Assembly: GCA_965242595.1 (NCBI GenBank)
Contig: OZ251464.1
Location: 1,674,001 to 1,738,000, forward strand
Source of the DNA: SP197 sp965242595
GTDB taxonomy: Bacteria > Pseudomonadota > Alphaproteobacteria > SP197
Length of the DNA stretch: 64,000 nucleotides
Direction: 5' to 3'
Part shown: positions 54,607 to 63,118 of the stretch, piece after piece
Layout: each line of letters opens with the position of its first letter
Position numbering within the stretch: the stretch's first letter is position 1
Notes under the pieces: model-generated
Seen by the model: the letters and a program-made list of their open reading frames with translations, nothing else
Databases searched by the model: none
What the model was told of the DNA's origin: nothing
Made by a program: the position numbers and the translations under genes

Positions 54607-56118
54607 ATGGGCGCGGCGGTGCATAGCGAATCCCCGCCAGCGCCGGACATCGCCGTGACAGACGCCCCCGACCTCGCCGCCGCCATCGAGGCGCTGCCCG
54701 GTGTCCGCGCCATGGTGGTGGGCGATCTGATGCTGGACCGCTTCGTCTATGGCGAGGTGGATCGTATCTCGCCGGAGGCGCCGGTGCCGGTGCTGCGCGT
54801 CGGCGCCGAGGAATCGATGCTGGGCGGCGCCGGCCATGTGGTGAGAAACCTGGTCGAGCTGGGCGCCGAGGTCAGCTTCGTCGCCGTGGTGGGCGACGAC
54901 CCCACCGGGCGCGACCTGATCGCCATGATCGCCGAAGAGAGGGCGGTGGAACCCTATCTGCTGGTCGAGCGGGGGCGGCGTTCCACCACCAAGATGCGCT
55001 ATGTCACCGGCGGCCAGCAGCTGCTGCGCGCCGACCGCGAAAGCGAACGGGCGGTGGAGGCGGCGATCGAGGCGCAGATCGCCGATATCGTCGCCGCCGG
55101 CATCGACGGCTGCGATGTGCTGGTGCTGTCCGATTACGCCAAGGGTGTGCTGACGCCGGGCGTGATCCAGGCCGCCACCGACGCGGCCAGCCACGCCGGC
55201 GTGCCGGTGGTGGTGGACCCCAAAAGCCGCGATTTCTCCCGCTATCGCGGCGCCACCGTGCTGACGCCCAACCGCGGCGAGCTGGCCCTGGCCGCCCGCA
55301 CCATGGCCGAGACCGACGACGAACTGGTGGGCGCGGCCAGGCGCGTCATGGCCGATGCCGGCGCCGATTATCTGCTGGTCACCCGTAGCGCCGATGGCAT
55401 GTCGCTGGTGGGCCGGGACGGCAGCGTGGAGCATTTCGCCGCCGAAGCGCGGGAGGTGTTCGATGTCTCGGGCGCCGGCGACACGGTGGTGGCGACCTTC
55501 GCGGCGGCGCTGGGGCGGGGCCTGGCGCCGGCCACGGCCGCGCGGCTGGCCAATCTGGCCGGCGGCATCGTGGTCGGGCGGGCGGGGACGGCCGTGGCCG
55601 CCATCGACGACCTCAGGCGCGCCCATGCCAGCCAGACCCTGGCCGGCTGGGAGAACAAGATCGTCACGGCAGCGGCCGTGGGCGAGCTGGTGCGGCGCTG
55701 GCGCGCCCAGGGCCGGCAGGTGGGCTTTACCAACGGCTGCTTCGATCTCCTCCACCCCGGCCATGTCAGCCTGCTGCGCCAGGCCAGAAGCCGCTGCGAC
55801 CGTCTGCTGGTGGCGCTGAACAGCGACCGTTCCGTCCGCCTGGTCAAGGGCGAAGGGCGGCCGCTGCAGAACGAGCGCTCGCGCGCCCAGGTGCTGGCCT
55901 CGCTGGCGGATGTGGACGCGGTGGTGGTGTTCGACCAGGAAACGCCGCTGGCCCTGATCGAAAGCCTGCGCCCGGATGTGCTGATCAAGGGCGCCGACTA
56001 CACGCGCGAACAGGTGGTCGGCGCCAGGGAGGTGGAACGCCAGGGCGGCAAGGTGGTGCTGGCCGCGATAGAGCAAGGCCACAGCACCACGGCCATGGCC
56101 GCCAGGCTGGCGGGATAG
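54607..56118 (+). CDS. hldE: Bifunctional heptose-7-phosphate kinase / heptose-1-phosphate adenylyltransferase
   Basis: 503 residues. Ribokinase-fold domain, about 35-345: VVGDLMLDRFVYGEVDRISP and the anion hole SGAGDTVVATFAAAL. Nucleotidyltransferase domain, about 370-503: GFTNGCFDLLHPGHVSLLRQ. It makes ADP-heptose precursor for the inner core of lipopolysaccharide. The fused form is typical of Proteobacteria. The first 20 residues are poorly conserved; an in-frame GTG at 54655 is an alternative start. Confidence 0.95.
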   Translation: MGAAVHSESPPAPDIAVTDAPDLAAAIEALPGVRAMVVGDLMLDRFVYGEVDRISPEAPVPVLRVGAEESMLGGAGHVVRNLVELGAEVSFVAVVGDDPTGRDLIAMIAEERAVEPYLLVERGRRSTTKMRYVTGGQQLLRADRESERAVEAAIEAQIADIVAAGIDGCDVLVLSDYAKGVLTPGVIQAATDAASHAGVPVVVDPKSRDFSRYRGATVLTPNRGELALAARTMAETDDELVGAARRVMADAGADYLLVTRSADGMSLVGRDGSVEHFAAEAREVFDVSGAGDTVVATFAAALGRGLAPATAARLANLAGGIVVGRAGTAVAAIDDLRRAHASQTLAGWENKIVTAAAVGELVRRWRAQGRQVGFTNGCFDLLHPGHVSLLRQARSRCDRLLVALNSDRSVRLVKGEGRPLQNERSRAQVLASLADVDAVVVFDQETPLALIESLRPDVLIKGADYTREQVVGAREVERQGGKVVLAAIEQGHSTTAMAARLAG

Positions 56119-56124
56119 CCGCGC

Positions 56125-56307
56125 TCAGGCGGCGGAGGGCGGCTCGTCGCAAAGCCGCGCGATCTCCTCCTTGACCTTGAGCTTCTGGCGCTTCAGCCCG
56201 GTCAAACGGATCTGATCGGGCAAGGGGCGATTCGCTTCGTCGTCGATATCGCGCTCCAGCGCGGCGTGGCGCGCCTCGAGCTCTGCCAAATCGGAGGTTT
56301 GGTTCAT
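56125..56307 (-). CDS. Small YdcH-family (DUF465) protein
   Basis: 60 residues. LEARHAALERDIDDEANRPL, then IRLTGLKRQKLKVKEEIARL, is the YdcH pattern: one antiparallel helical hairpin. Role unknown. Convergent with hldE, 6 bp apart. Confidence 0.88.
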   Translation of the reverse strand: MNQTSDLAELEARHAALERDIDDEANRPLPDQIRLTGLKRQKLKVKEEIARLCDEPPSAA

Positions 56308-56406
56308 CGCGGTCTCCGGCCTAATGTCGCCGGCGCCGCAGCGGCGCGGCGCCCGGGCGAGGCCGGACCGGCCCCGCCGCGATCACTATAAGGAGGCGCG
56401 GCAAGA

Positions 56407-56997
56407 ATGGCGAGACCGGCACGCCTGATGGTGGGGATCAGCGGCGCCTCGGGCGCCATCCTGGGCGTGCGCCTGCTGGAAGCCCTGCGCGCTTTGCCGG
56501 TGGAAAGCCATCTGGTGATGACGCGCACCGCCGAAGCGACGCTGGCCTTCGAGACCGGGATGAAGGCGGCCGAGGCGCGGGCGCTGGCCGATCGCAGCTA
56601 TGCCATCGGCGATCTGGGCGCGGCGCCTGCCAGCGGCTCCTTCGCCGCCATGGGCATGATCGTCGCCCCCTGTTCCGTGAAGACGCTCTCCGAGATCGCC
56701 ACCGGCGTCACCTCCAATCTGCTGACGCGCGCGGCCGATGTCGCCTTGAAGGAACGCCGCCGCCTGGTGCTGGGCCTGCGCGAAACGCCGCTTCACGGCG
56801 GCCACATCCGCTCCATGGCGGCCGTCGCCGATCTCGGCGCCATCGTCGCCCCGCCGGTGCCGGCCTTCTATGCCCGCCCGCGCTCGCTGGACGAAATGGT
56901 GGACCACACCGTGGGCCGCTGGCTGGACCTGTTCGGCATCGACAACACCTTAGCCAGGCGCTGGCAAGGCCTGGCGAGGGGAAGCGAGGCGGGCTAG
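56407..56997 (+). CDS. ubiX: Flavin prenyltransferase UbiX
   Basis: 196 residues. VGISGASGAILGVRLLEAL at the start, IVAPCSVKTLSEIATG and LVLGLRETPLHGGHIRSM are the family blocks. It makes prenylated FMN for the decarboxylase UbiD in ubiquinone synthesis; the COQ9 gene at 61 kb belongs to the same pathway. The end overlaps the TIGR02444 fragment on the other strand. Confidence 0.95.
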   Translation: MARPARLMVGISGASGAILGVRLLEALRALPVESHLVMTRTAEATLAFETGMKAAEARALADRSYAIGDLGAAPASGSFAAMGMIVAPCSVKTLSEIATGVTSNLLTRAADVALKERRRLVLGLRETPLHGGHIRSMAAVADLGAIVAPPVPAFYARPRSLDEMVDHTVGRWLDLFGIDNTLARRWQGLARGSEAG

Positions 56998-57563
56998 GCA
57001 AAGACGGCCAGGGCGCTGGCGATGGCGGCGGCGCTGGCCCGGGGACAGGCGGCCGCCACCAGGGCGGCCAGGGCGCGGCGGTGGTCGTCGCCCGGCGGGG
57101 CGGCCAGGGCCATGGCGGCCGCCAGCCCGGCCGCCACCGCCGCCGGTGCCGGGGCGATGAACTCCCGCCCCGCCGCCTCGGGCGTGGCGGCTTCCAGCAC
57201 GGCCTGGGCGATACGCTCCGATTCGATCTCGTTCGCCAGGATCGCCTGGCGCAGGCCTTCCGCCTCGCCGGCCGGGACCGGAGCGAGGCCGCCGCGCAGG
57301 GCCTTCCTGGCCGCCCGCAACCTTTCGGTCACCTGGCGGCGCCAGGGGGCCAGGCGCGAAGCCAGCGCGGCCATGCCGGCCCGGTCCAGGGCCTCCAGGC
57401 CCAGGCTTGCCCGCCACAGGGCCAGCAGCAGCAGGTTGACATCGGCCCCCGCCGTTTCCTGGAGCTGGAGCAGGGCGCGCTCGACCCCCTCGCGGCGGTA
57501 GAACTCCAGGCTGAAGGTCCAGAACGCGCCCAGGGCTTCCTCCCGAGATCGCCGAACCGCACT
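56994..57563 (-). pseudogene. TIGR02444-family protein, start lost at an insertion
   Basis: The frame is open from an in-frame stop at 57564-57566 down to TAG at 56994, but no ATG, GTG or TTG exists before the conserved N-terminus FWTFSLEFYRREGVERALL (about 57520). The rest matches the family: LQETAGADVNLLLLALW, APWRRQVTERLRAARKAL, NEIESERIAQAVLE. The 5' part was evidently cut off by the insertion that brought the AT-rich membrane gene. A second copy of FWTFS coding sequence lies at 58936-58965. ATG 57374 could give a shortened product. Function of the family unknown. Confidence 0.8.
57510..57539. repeat. 30-bp imperfect direct repeat, left copy
   Basis: Matches 58936-58965 at 27 of 30 positions. 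On the minus strand both copies encode EALGAFWTFS-like residues of the TIGR02444 gene. The two copies bracket the AT-rich membrane protein gene. Confidence 0.85.
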
Positions 57564-57566
57564 TTA

Positions 57567-57947
57567 CATCGCCCGCTCGTGCCGTCCAGGCAGCAACCGG
57601 GAGCGCAGTCCTGTTTCATGAGCAGGCGAGATACACCACCGTTTGTGCGGGCATCCCACACGGCCGTCGACCTCTACATGCGGCCCCGGGATCGCGCGCA
57701 AAGCGCAAACCCACTACGACATGGGGTCGCAGCTACACCAACGTTGGCAGGAAGGTGTTGACAAAGAGCCATACTCGTGTATAGCCCTGGCTCGACTGTT
57801 GTGAAGGTGAGTCACTATGCGCCGCGGCGCCGCACATGACGTCAGCATGCTTCCGGCCATGCTGCAACAGCCGCTAATCCACACCTTGGTGCTATAGATT
57901 GCGTCAATCTGACCCGGGTTACTCCACAAAGTCGAGCGAGACACAAT
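57567..57947. other. Leader region of the AT-rich gene
   Basis: 381 bp with no recognised gene. The first 150 bp are GC-rich, the rest is mixed. It contains the promoter listed separately and a run of short ATG-containing frames without family character. Nothing tRNA-like was found. Confidence 0.5.
57758..57785 (+). promoter_or_regulatory. Sigma-70-type promoter
   Basis: TTGACA at 57758-57763 and TATAGC at 57780-57785 are separated by 16 bp, close to the housekeeping consensus. It points to the membrane protein gene that starts 162 bp further on. The leader in between is long enough to hold regulatory RNA structure, though none is obvious. Confidence 0.5.
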
Positions 57948-58913
57948 ATGAGCACCATACAAAAAGCCTTGAATGTTGTGCAGAAAGTTCTTTCTACCAT
58001 ACGAAGAACTTCCGTCATCGTACAGGAAAACTGTAGGATTGGAGCGCAGAAAACCATTTCCTTTATACGAAGTGTCTTTATCATCATACAAAAAACCCTA
58101 GAAGCTGCGCAAAGGATTTTTAAGGCTGGCGCACAATGGATCCTTTCAATCATGCGGCAAACCCCTAGCACTATACAAAAACACTTGGCCATTACAGGAA
58201 AAGGCTTTCTGAATATCATATATTCGATCTTGAGAGCCGCCGTAGCTTTAGCCACAGTAGCAGTCTTGATCTATATCACAACAACGGCGATTAAGCGTCT
58301 ATTTGAAGATAATTATAGTTCCACCAACGGTCTTAACGCTCTTGAGGTCTTCGTTGTTTGCTTAATAGCGAAGATAGTCGAATACTTGGATCCCATTATT
58401 GTGATACCCATTGTATTAAGTCCTTTTGTATTTGCTCTCTTGTGCGCAGCCAAAGCACACGAAAAAGGACGTAGGTGGCAGGTATGGTTTTTTATTGGTC
58501 TGGTTCCTTTTTTAGGCTATCTGATAATGTGCATTTTGGCTACGGAAATTAAGGCCAACATACGGAAAACTATCATATCTATACGAAAAACCCTTTCCTC
58601 TATACAAAGGGTTTTGGGATTTATAGTGACTGCTACGCGGAAAGCTTTTCTTGTGGCCGCCATAATCTCGATTGCTATAGCAGTAATTGCTAAACTAATC
58701 GAAAGTCTATCTACGAGCAAATCTTTAGAGAGTCCGTTGATCCTTGCAATTGTGATGCTTGCTCTACTAAGTCCAGTTTTCGCCTTTTTGTGCGCATCTG
58801 TGGCACGTATGAAAGGTCGAAGGTGGTGGGCATGGCTTCTTATCGGTTTGACCTTCAATTTTGCAGGCTACTTGACAATATCTGCTCTCCGAGAACGACG
58901 ACTCGGTTCTTGA
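57948..58913 (+). CDS. AT-rich repeat membrane protein of unknown function
   Basis: 321 residues, not recognised. Residues 5-91 consist of three degenerate 29-residue repeats (QKALNVVQKVLSTIRRTSV, QKTISFIRSVFIIIQKTLE, QWILSIMRQTPSTIQKHLA are their first parts) with Ile-Gln/Arg-Lys every seven residues and a skip, an amphipathic helix pattern. Two membrane modules follow that resemble each other: FALLCAAKAHEKGRRWQVWF with FIGLVPFLGYL, and FAFLCASVARMKGRRWWAWL with LIGLTFNFAGYL. Between them is another helix of the first type (IRKTIISIRKTLSSIQ). Base composition is far lower in GC than the rest of the window, so transfer is likely. Confidence 0.7.
   Translation: MSTIQKALNVVQKVLSTIRRTSVIVQENCRIGAQKTISFIRSVFIIIQKTLEAAQRIFKAGAQWILSIMRQTPSTIQKHLAITGKGFLNIIYSILRAAVALATVAVLIYITTTAIKRLFEDNYSSTNGLNALEVFVVCLIAKIVEYLDPIIVIPIVLSPFVFALLCAAKAHEKGRRWQVWFFIGLVPFLGYLIMCILATEIKANIRKTIISIRKTLSSIQRVLGFIVTATRKAFLVAAIISIAIAVIAKLIESLSTSKSLESPLILAIVMLALLSPVFAFLCASVARMKGRRWWAWLLIGLTFNFAGYLTISALRERRLGS
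57960..58220 (+). repeat. Three tandem degenerate 87-bp repeats
   Basis: Units at 57960-58046, 58047-58133 and 58134-58220 encode the three 29-residue repeats of the membrane protein. Variants of atacaaaaa recur at the Ile-Gln-Lys positions. The units have diverged at DNA level, so the duplication is old. Confidence 0.65.
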
Positions 58914-58935
58914 TCACCCAACGTGAGCACGCTTT

Positions 58936-58965
58936 GCTGAAGGTCCAGAATGCACTCAGGGCTTC
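58936..58965. repeat. 30-bp imperfect direct repeat, right copy
   Basis: Second copy of the TIGR02444 5' coding segment (27/30). In the minus-strand frame it reads WSEALSAFWTFSKAC, after which it runs into unrelated sequence. No start codon is in frame upstream, so it is also a fragment. Confidence 0.85.
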
Positions 58966-58997
58966 GCTCCATGGCGGCCACTGGCGGTCCGTCGCTG

Positions 58998-59360
58998 CTA
59001 GTCCATCGGGATGCGGATGACGCCGCCGCCCATCACGTCGCCAACCTCGGCATCGCGGCGCGGGGAATCCTTGTGGCCGTTGTGGCAGCTGATGCAGGCC
59101 TCGGCGACGGCGCGGTCGGGATAGATGGCGGTGAAATAGCGCTGGCCGCCGAACTCCTCCTCCCCGTAGAAATTCTCCCCGGGATGTGCGGCCCCAGAGC
59201 GCCCGGAACGGCGCCGCGAGCGCAGCAGCCACCACGCGCCCTTGCGGATCACGATGCCGCGCTGCGCCAGTGCGCAATCGAAGGCGTCCCCCTGGATGGG
59301 CAGCAGACCGCCATCGTCGTCATGCAGCAACAGGACCAGCTGTTCGGCGAAGGCCAGCAT
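58998..59360 (-). pseudogene. Chimera of a GPP34 N-terminus and a Tll0287-type haem-domain C-terminus
   Basis: An open frame of 120 residues. Residues 1-36 (MLAFAEQLVLLLHDDDGGLL, then PIQGDAFDCALA) look like the start of a Golgi-phosphoprotein-3-like (GPP34) protein. Residues about 55-120 (ENFYGEEEFGGQRYFTAIYP, CISCHNGH, GDVMGGGVIRIPMD) look like the end of a DUF3365/Tll0287 c-type haem protein with its CxxCH site. There is no signal peptide, so the haem site could not be matured. The two parts are joined by a low-complexity RSRRRSGRSG stretch. Most likely a deletion scar. Confidence 0.65.
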
Positions 59361-59485
59361 GACGCGGGCACCCCGAAGCCATCGTAGAGAGGCGCCTTGC
59401 GGCGGTGCAAGCGGGCGCGCCCTGGGCCAAACCTTGCGCCGAACCGCCCCTGGCGGCAGGATGGCCCCGCATCCAGGGGGAAAAG

Positions 59486-59971
59486 GTGGCCGCAACCGTC
59501 GTTGCCGTGGTGATGGGCAGCCGCTCCGACTGGGCGACCATGCGCTATGCCGCCCGGACGCTGGACACCCTGGGCATAGGCCACGAAGTGCGCATCGTGT
59601 CGGCCCATCGCACGCCCGATCGCCTTTATGCCTATGGCGAAGCGGCGCGCGAACGGGGGCTGAAGGCCATCGTCGCCGGTGCCGGCGGCGCCGCCCACCT
59701 GCCGGGCATGCTGGCCGCCAAGACGCCGCTGCCGGTGCTGGGCGTGCCGGTGGAAAGCCAGGCGCTGGGCGGCCTGGACAGCCTGCTTTCGATGGTCCAG
59801 ATGCCGGCCGGGGTGCCGGTGGCAACCCTGGCCATCGGCCGCGCCGGCGCCGTCAACGCGGCGCTGCTGGCGGCCGCCATCGTCGCCCTGGGCGATGGCG
59901 GCGTGGCGCAGGCGCTGGACGACTGGCGCGCCCGCCAGACCGCCGCCGTGGCCGACATCCCCGACGGCTGA
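59486..59971 (+). CDS. purE: N5-carboxyaminoimidazole ribonucleotide mutase
   Basis: 161 residues from a GTG at 59486 with AGGGGG upstream; the longer frame from 59405 adds residues foreign to the family. VVMGSRSDWATM, EVRIVSAHRTPDRL (catalytic histidine), AGAGGAAHLPGMLAAKT and ALGGLDSLLSMVQMPAGVPV are the family blocks. Acts on the CAIR step of purine synthesis. purK follows after 22 bp. Confidence 0.96.
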   Translation: MAATVVAVVMGSRSDWATMRYAARTLDTLGIGHEVRIVSAHRTPDRLYAYGEAARERGLKAIVAGAGGAAHLPGMLAAKTPLPVLGVPVESQALGGLDSLLSMVQMPAGVPVATLAIGRAGAVNAALLAAAIVALGDGGVAQALDDWRARQTAAVADIPDG

Positions 59972-59993
59972 GGCGGTGGCATCCGGGCACGCC

Positions 59994-61073
59994 ATGGCGC
60001 TGCCGCCGGGCGCCACCATCGGCATCGTCGGCGGCGGCCAGCTGGGGCGCATGACGGCGCTGGCCGCCGCCAGGCTGGGCTATCGCTGCCACATCTATTG
60101 CCCGCAGCCTGCCAGCCCGGCGGCCCAGGTCGCCGCCGCGACCACGGTGGCCGGCTATGACGATGGCGCCCGGCTGGAACGCTTCGCCGCCGCCGTCGAT
60201 GTCGTCACCTATGAGTTCGAAAATCTGCCGGTGGCCGCCTTCGCCCGCATGGGCCGGCGCGTGCCGGTGCGGCCCCATTGGCGCTGCCTGGAAACGGTTC
60301 AGCATCGGGCCAGGGAGAAGGAGTTCATCAACCGGCTGGGCATCGCCACCGCCCCCTGGCGGGCGCTGGCCGATGGCGCCGAACTGGCGCGGGCGCTGGC
60401 CGATATCGGGCGCCCGGCGGTGCTGAAGACCGCCCGCATGGGCTATGACGGCAAGGGCCAGGCCACGATCGGCCCCGGCGACGACGCCGAAGCCGCCTGG
60501 GCGGACGCAGCCGGCGGCGGCGAGGCCATTCTGGAAGGCCTGGTCGCTTTCCAGTGCGAAATCTCCGCCATCGTGGCTCGCGACGGCGCCGGGCGCATGG
60601 CCGGCTTCGACGTGGCGGAAAACCTCCACCGCCGCCATATCCTGGCCGAAAGCCGCGTGCCGGCCCGCATCGCCGCCCCGCTGGCCCGTCAGGCACAGGC
60701 CATCGCCCGGCGGCTGGCCGAAGCGCTGGGCCTGGTGGGCCTGTTGGCCGTGGAGATGTTCGTGGCCCGCGACGGCCGCCTTCTGGTGAACGAGCTGGCG
60801 GCCAGGCCGCATAATTCCGGCCACTGGACCATCGACGCCTGCCATTGCAGCCAGTTCGAGCAGCTGGTGCGCGCCGTGGCCGGCCTGCCGCTGGGCGATC
60901 CCGCCCGCCACAGCGACGCCGTCATGACCAACCTGCTGGGCGGCGAGGCCGACAGCTGGCAGGCGCTGGCGGGCGAGGCCGGCGCCTGCCTCCACCTTTA
61001 TGGCAAAGAGGAGGCGCGGGCAGGCCGCAAGATGGGCCACGTCACGCGGCTTTTCCCGAAGCACGGCGCCTGA
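59994..61073 (+). CDS. purK: N5-carboxyaminoimidazole ribonucleotide synthase
   Basis: 359 residues. ATP-grasp protein: IGIVGGGQLGRMTALAAARL at the start, FENLP, KTARMGYDGKGQ, and VNELAARPHNSGHWTIDAC near the end. It carboxylates AIR with ATP and bicarbonate, feeding PurE. The 3' end overlaps the convergent COQ9 gene by 32 bp. Confidence 0.96.
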   Translation: MALPPGATIGIVGGGQLGRMTALAAARLGYRCHIYCPQPASPAAQVAAATTVAGYDDGARLERFAAAVDVVTYEFENLPVAAFARMGRRVPVRPHWRCLETVQHRAREKEFINRLGIATAPWRALADGAELARALADIGRPAVLKTARMGYDGKGQATIGPGDDAEAAWADAAGGGEAILEGLVAFQCEISAIVARDGAGRMAGFDVAENLHRRHILAESRVPARIAAPLARQAQAIARRLAEALGLVGLLAVEMFVARDGRLLVNELAARPHNSGHWTIDACHCSQFEQLVRAVAGLPLGDPARHSDAVMTNLLGGEADSWQALAGEAGACLHLYGKEEARAGRKMGHVTRLFPKHGA

Positions 61074-61713
61074 GGGCGCAGCGCAGGATGCGCTCGGAGG
61101 CGGGCAGCCCCCGGGCCAGCCGTGTTCGTGCCAGCCGCGCCCGCAGGCGGCCGATGCCCATGACGTTGTCGATGCGCCGGTCGAGAAAGGCCCGGCTGGC
61201 CTCGAAATTCGGGGAGCGGTCGTCCAGCCAGTAGAGCAGAGTGGAGAGATAAACCCCCGCCAGCAGCGCCCGCCTGGTGTAGAAGCTGAAATCGGTGGCC
61301 GTATCGCCGGCGGCGCGCCACATGGCATCCACCGTGCGCCACAGCGCCCCCGCCCCGCCCGGCGCGCCGGGCACGGCCTGCAGCAGCAGCGCCCGGCGCA
61401 GGGCTTCGCGGTGGGGCGCGTGGTGTTCCAGGCGCACGGTGACGGCCGTGGCGATGCGCTCTCTCATGCGCATGGCGGCCAGGTCGCGCCGCGCCAGTTC
61501 GGCCACCATGGCGCGGTCGGCCTCGGCGACGAACAGGGCCAGCAATTCGGCCCCGCCGCCGGGGAACAGGCGCCGCGCCTCGCCCGCCGCCAGGCCCAGA
61601 TCGACGGCGCCGCGCTCCATCGCCACCCGGGTCCAGCCGTCGAAGGGGATGTGGGCCAGCGCCGCCTGCAGCAGGCGGCGGCGGGCTTGCCGACGGCGGG
61701 GCGTGGCGTTCAC
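61042..61713 (-). CDS. COQ9-family ubiquinone biosynthesis protein
   Basis: 223 residues from a GTG at 61713 that overlaps the def stop (GTGA). A TetR-like N-terminal fold (LLQAALAHIPFDGWT) is followed by the COQ9 lipid-binding part: ATDFSFYTRRALLAGVYLST with LLYWLDDRSPNFEASRAFLD and RRIDNVMGIGR. In mitochondria COQ9 presents intermediates to the hydroxylase COQ7. The family is limited to alphaproteobacteria and mitochondria, a strong taxonomic marker. Confidence 0.92.
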   Translation of the reverse strand: MNATPRRRQARRRLLQAALAHIPFDGWTRVAMERGAVDLGLAAGEARRLFPGGGAELLALFVAEADRAMVAELARRDLAAMRMRERIATAVTVRLEHHAPHREALRRALLLQAVPGAPGGAGALWRTVDAMWRAAGDTATDFSFYTRRALLAGVYLSTLLYWLDDRSPNFEASRAFLDRRIDNVMGIGRLRARLARTRLARGLPASERILRCALRRRASGKAA

Positions 61714-62240
61714 GATCCCTCGTCGGCGCCGGAGGGCGGGAACCAGCGGGCCTCGGATTCGAAGATCAGGCGCGTGAGATCCGTCATCCGCTGCGGATAG
61801 AGGATGCCGTCCAGATGGTCGAACTCGTGCTGCACCAGGACGGCGTGAAAGCCTTCGGCCGTGCAATCGATGGGCCGGCCCCAGGGCGTGATGCCGCGAT
61901 AGCGCACCAGCGGCGCCCGCGGCACCAGGCCGCGCAGGCCCGGCACCGACAGGCAGCCCTCCCAGCCTTCGATGCGCCGTTCGGTCAGGAGCTCCAGCAC
62001 CGGATTGACGATGGCGGTGATGCGCTCGCGCTCGCCCGGGGGCGGCGGGGCGATGAAAACCGCCACCCGCAGCGGCACATGAACCTGGGGAGCGGCCAGC
62101 CCCTGGCCGCCGGCATCCTGCATGGTTTTGACCATATCGGCGACCAGCTTGCGGATGCGCGGCGCGGTGGGATCGGGCACCTCGGACGCGCGGCAGCTCA
62201 GCACCGGATGACCCATGCGGGCGATCTTCAGAATGGTCAT
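61710..62240 (-). CDS. def: Peptide deformylase
   Basis: 176 residues. The three motifs are GQGLAAPQ, EGCLSVPG and QHEFDHLDGILY, which contain the metal-binding Cys and two His plus the catalytic Glu. Removes the formyl group from nascent proteins. Stop and start overlap with both neighbours, so COQ9, def and the MBL hydrolase form one operon. Confidence 0.96.
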   Translation of the reverse strand: MTILKIARMGHPVLSCRASEVPDPTAPRIRKLVADMVKTMQDAGGQGLAAPQVHVPLRVAVFIAPPPPGERERITAIVNPVLELLTERRIEGWEGCLSVPGLRGLVPRAPLVRYRGITPWGRPIDCTAEGFHAVLVQHEFDHLDGILYPQRMTDLTRLIFESEARWFPPSGADEGS

Positions 62241-63118
62241 CCGTGCACCCTGTCGCAGCCCAGATAGCGCATGGCGAAGCCCTGGCCGCGGCGCAGGATA
62301 TGGCCCACCGAGGGCGCCGGGAAATGCTGGGTCATCATCACGATATCCTCGTCGGCCAAGGCTTCCAGAAAGCGGCGGCGCGTGGTGGCGGCCAGCCGCG
62401 GGTTCCAGTCATAGACCGGGCTCCACTCCGGGTGGGGCAGCTGGAAGGGGGCGTGGATCAGGTCGCCGCACATCGCCGCCCGCTGGCCCTTCGATGCCAG
62501 ATGGGTGGCGACATGGCCCGGGGTGTGGCCCGGCGTCGGCTCCAGGCGGAGATGGTCGTCCAGGACGAAATCCATGGCCACCACCTCGCCCAGCCCCGCC
62601 TCCAGCACCGGCAGCACGCTTTCGCCATAGACGCTGTCGCCCCGCCCCGCCTCGGCCTCGGCAAAGTCCAGCTCCTCGCGGCAGAACAGGTAGCGGGCAT
62701 TGGGAAAGGTCGGCACCCAGCGCCCGTCTTCCAGCCTGGTGTTCCAGCCGGCATGGTCGAGATGGAGATGACTGCACATGACGATATCGACCTGTTCGGG
62801 CGCCACGCCGGCGGCCGCGAGATCTTCCAGCAGCCGGTAGTCGCTGCGCCGGTGCCAGGCGGGGAAGCCGGGATGGTTCTTGTGGTTGCCGACACAGGTA
62901 TCGAGCAGAACGGTGCGGCGGGGCGTGCGCAGCAGATAGGTCTGCACCGGCATGACGATACGCCCGCTGACCGGGCAGATGGCGTGGGGGCAGAGCCATT
63001 CCAGATAGGGCGCGAGCGCCTGCGGCGTGGCGGCGGGGAAATCGACATGGGGCAGATTGCCGAGCTCGCAGGATTCCTCGATGCGATCGATGGCGATATC
63101 GCCGATCCAGAACGTCAC
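62237..63118 (-). CDS. MBL-fold metallo-hydrolase (lactonase-like)
   Basis: 293 residues from a GTG at 63118 with GGGGAGGGG just upstream; an ATG at 63139 is an alternative. CSHLHLDHAGW supplies the zinc ligands, with PGHTPGHV, CGDLIH and MTQHFPAPSVGHI for the other ones. VGNHKNHPGFPAWHRRSDY is typical of a lactonase-related subgroup. Lactonase activity is possible, not shown. The stop overlaps the def start (ATGA). Confidence 0.85.
   Translation of the reverse strand: MTFWIGDIAIDRIEESCELGNLPHVDFPAATPQALAPYLEWLCPHAICPVSGRIVMPVQTYLLRTPRRTVLLDTCVGNHKNHPGFPAWHRRSDYRLLEDLAAAGVAPEQVDIVMCSHLHLDHAGWNTRLEDGRWVPTFPNARYLFCREELDFAEAEAGRGDSVYGESVLPVLEAGLGEVVAMDFVLDDHLRLEPTPGHTPGHVATHLASKGQRAAMCGDLIHAPFQLPHPEWSPVYDWNPRLAATTRRRFLEALADEDIVMMTQHFPAPSVGHILRRGQGFAMRYLGCDRVHG

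Noticed and set aside
57564..57947. tRNA or small RNA gene that could have served as attachment site
   Set aside because: No cloverleaf or T-loop sequence could be found in the leader or at either repeat.
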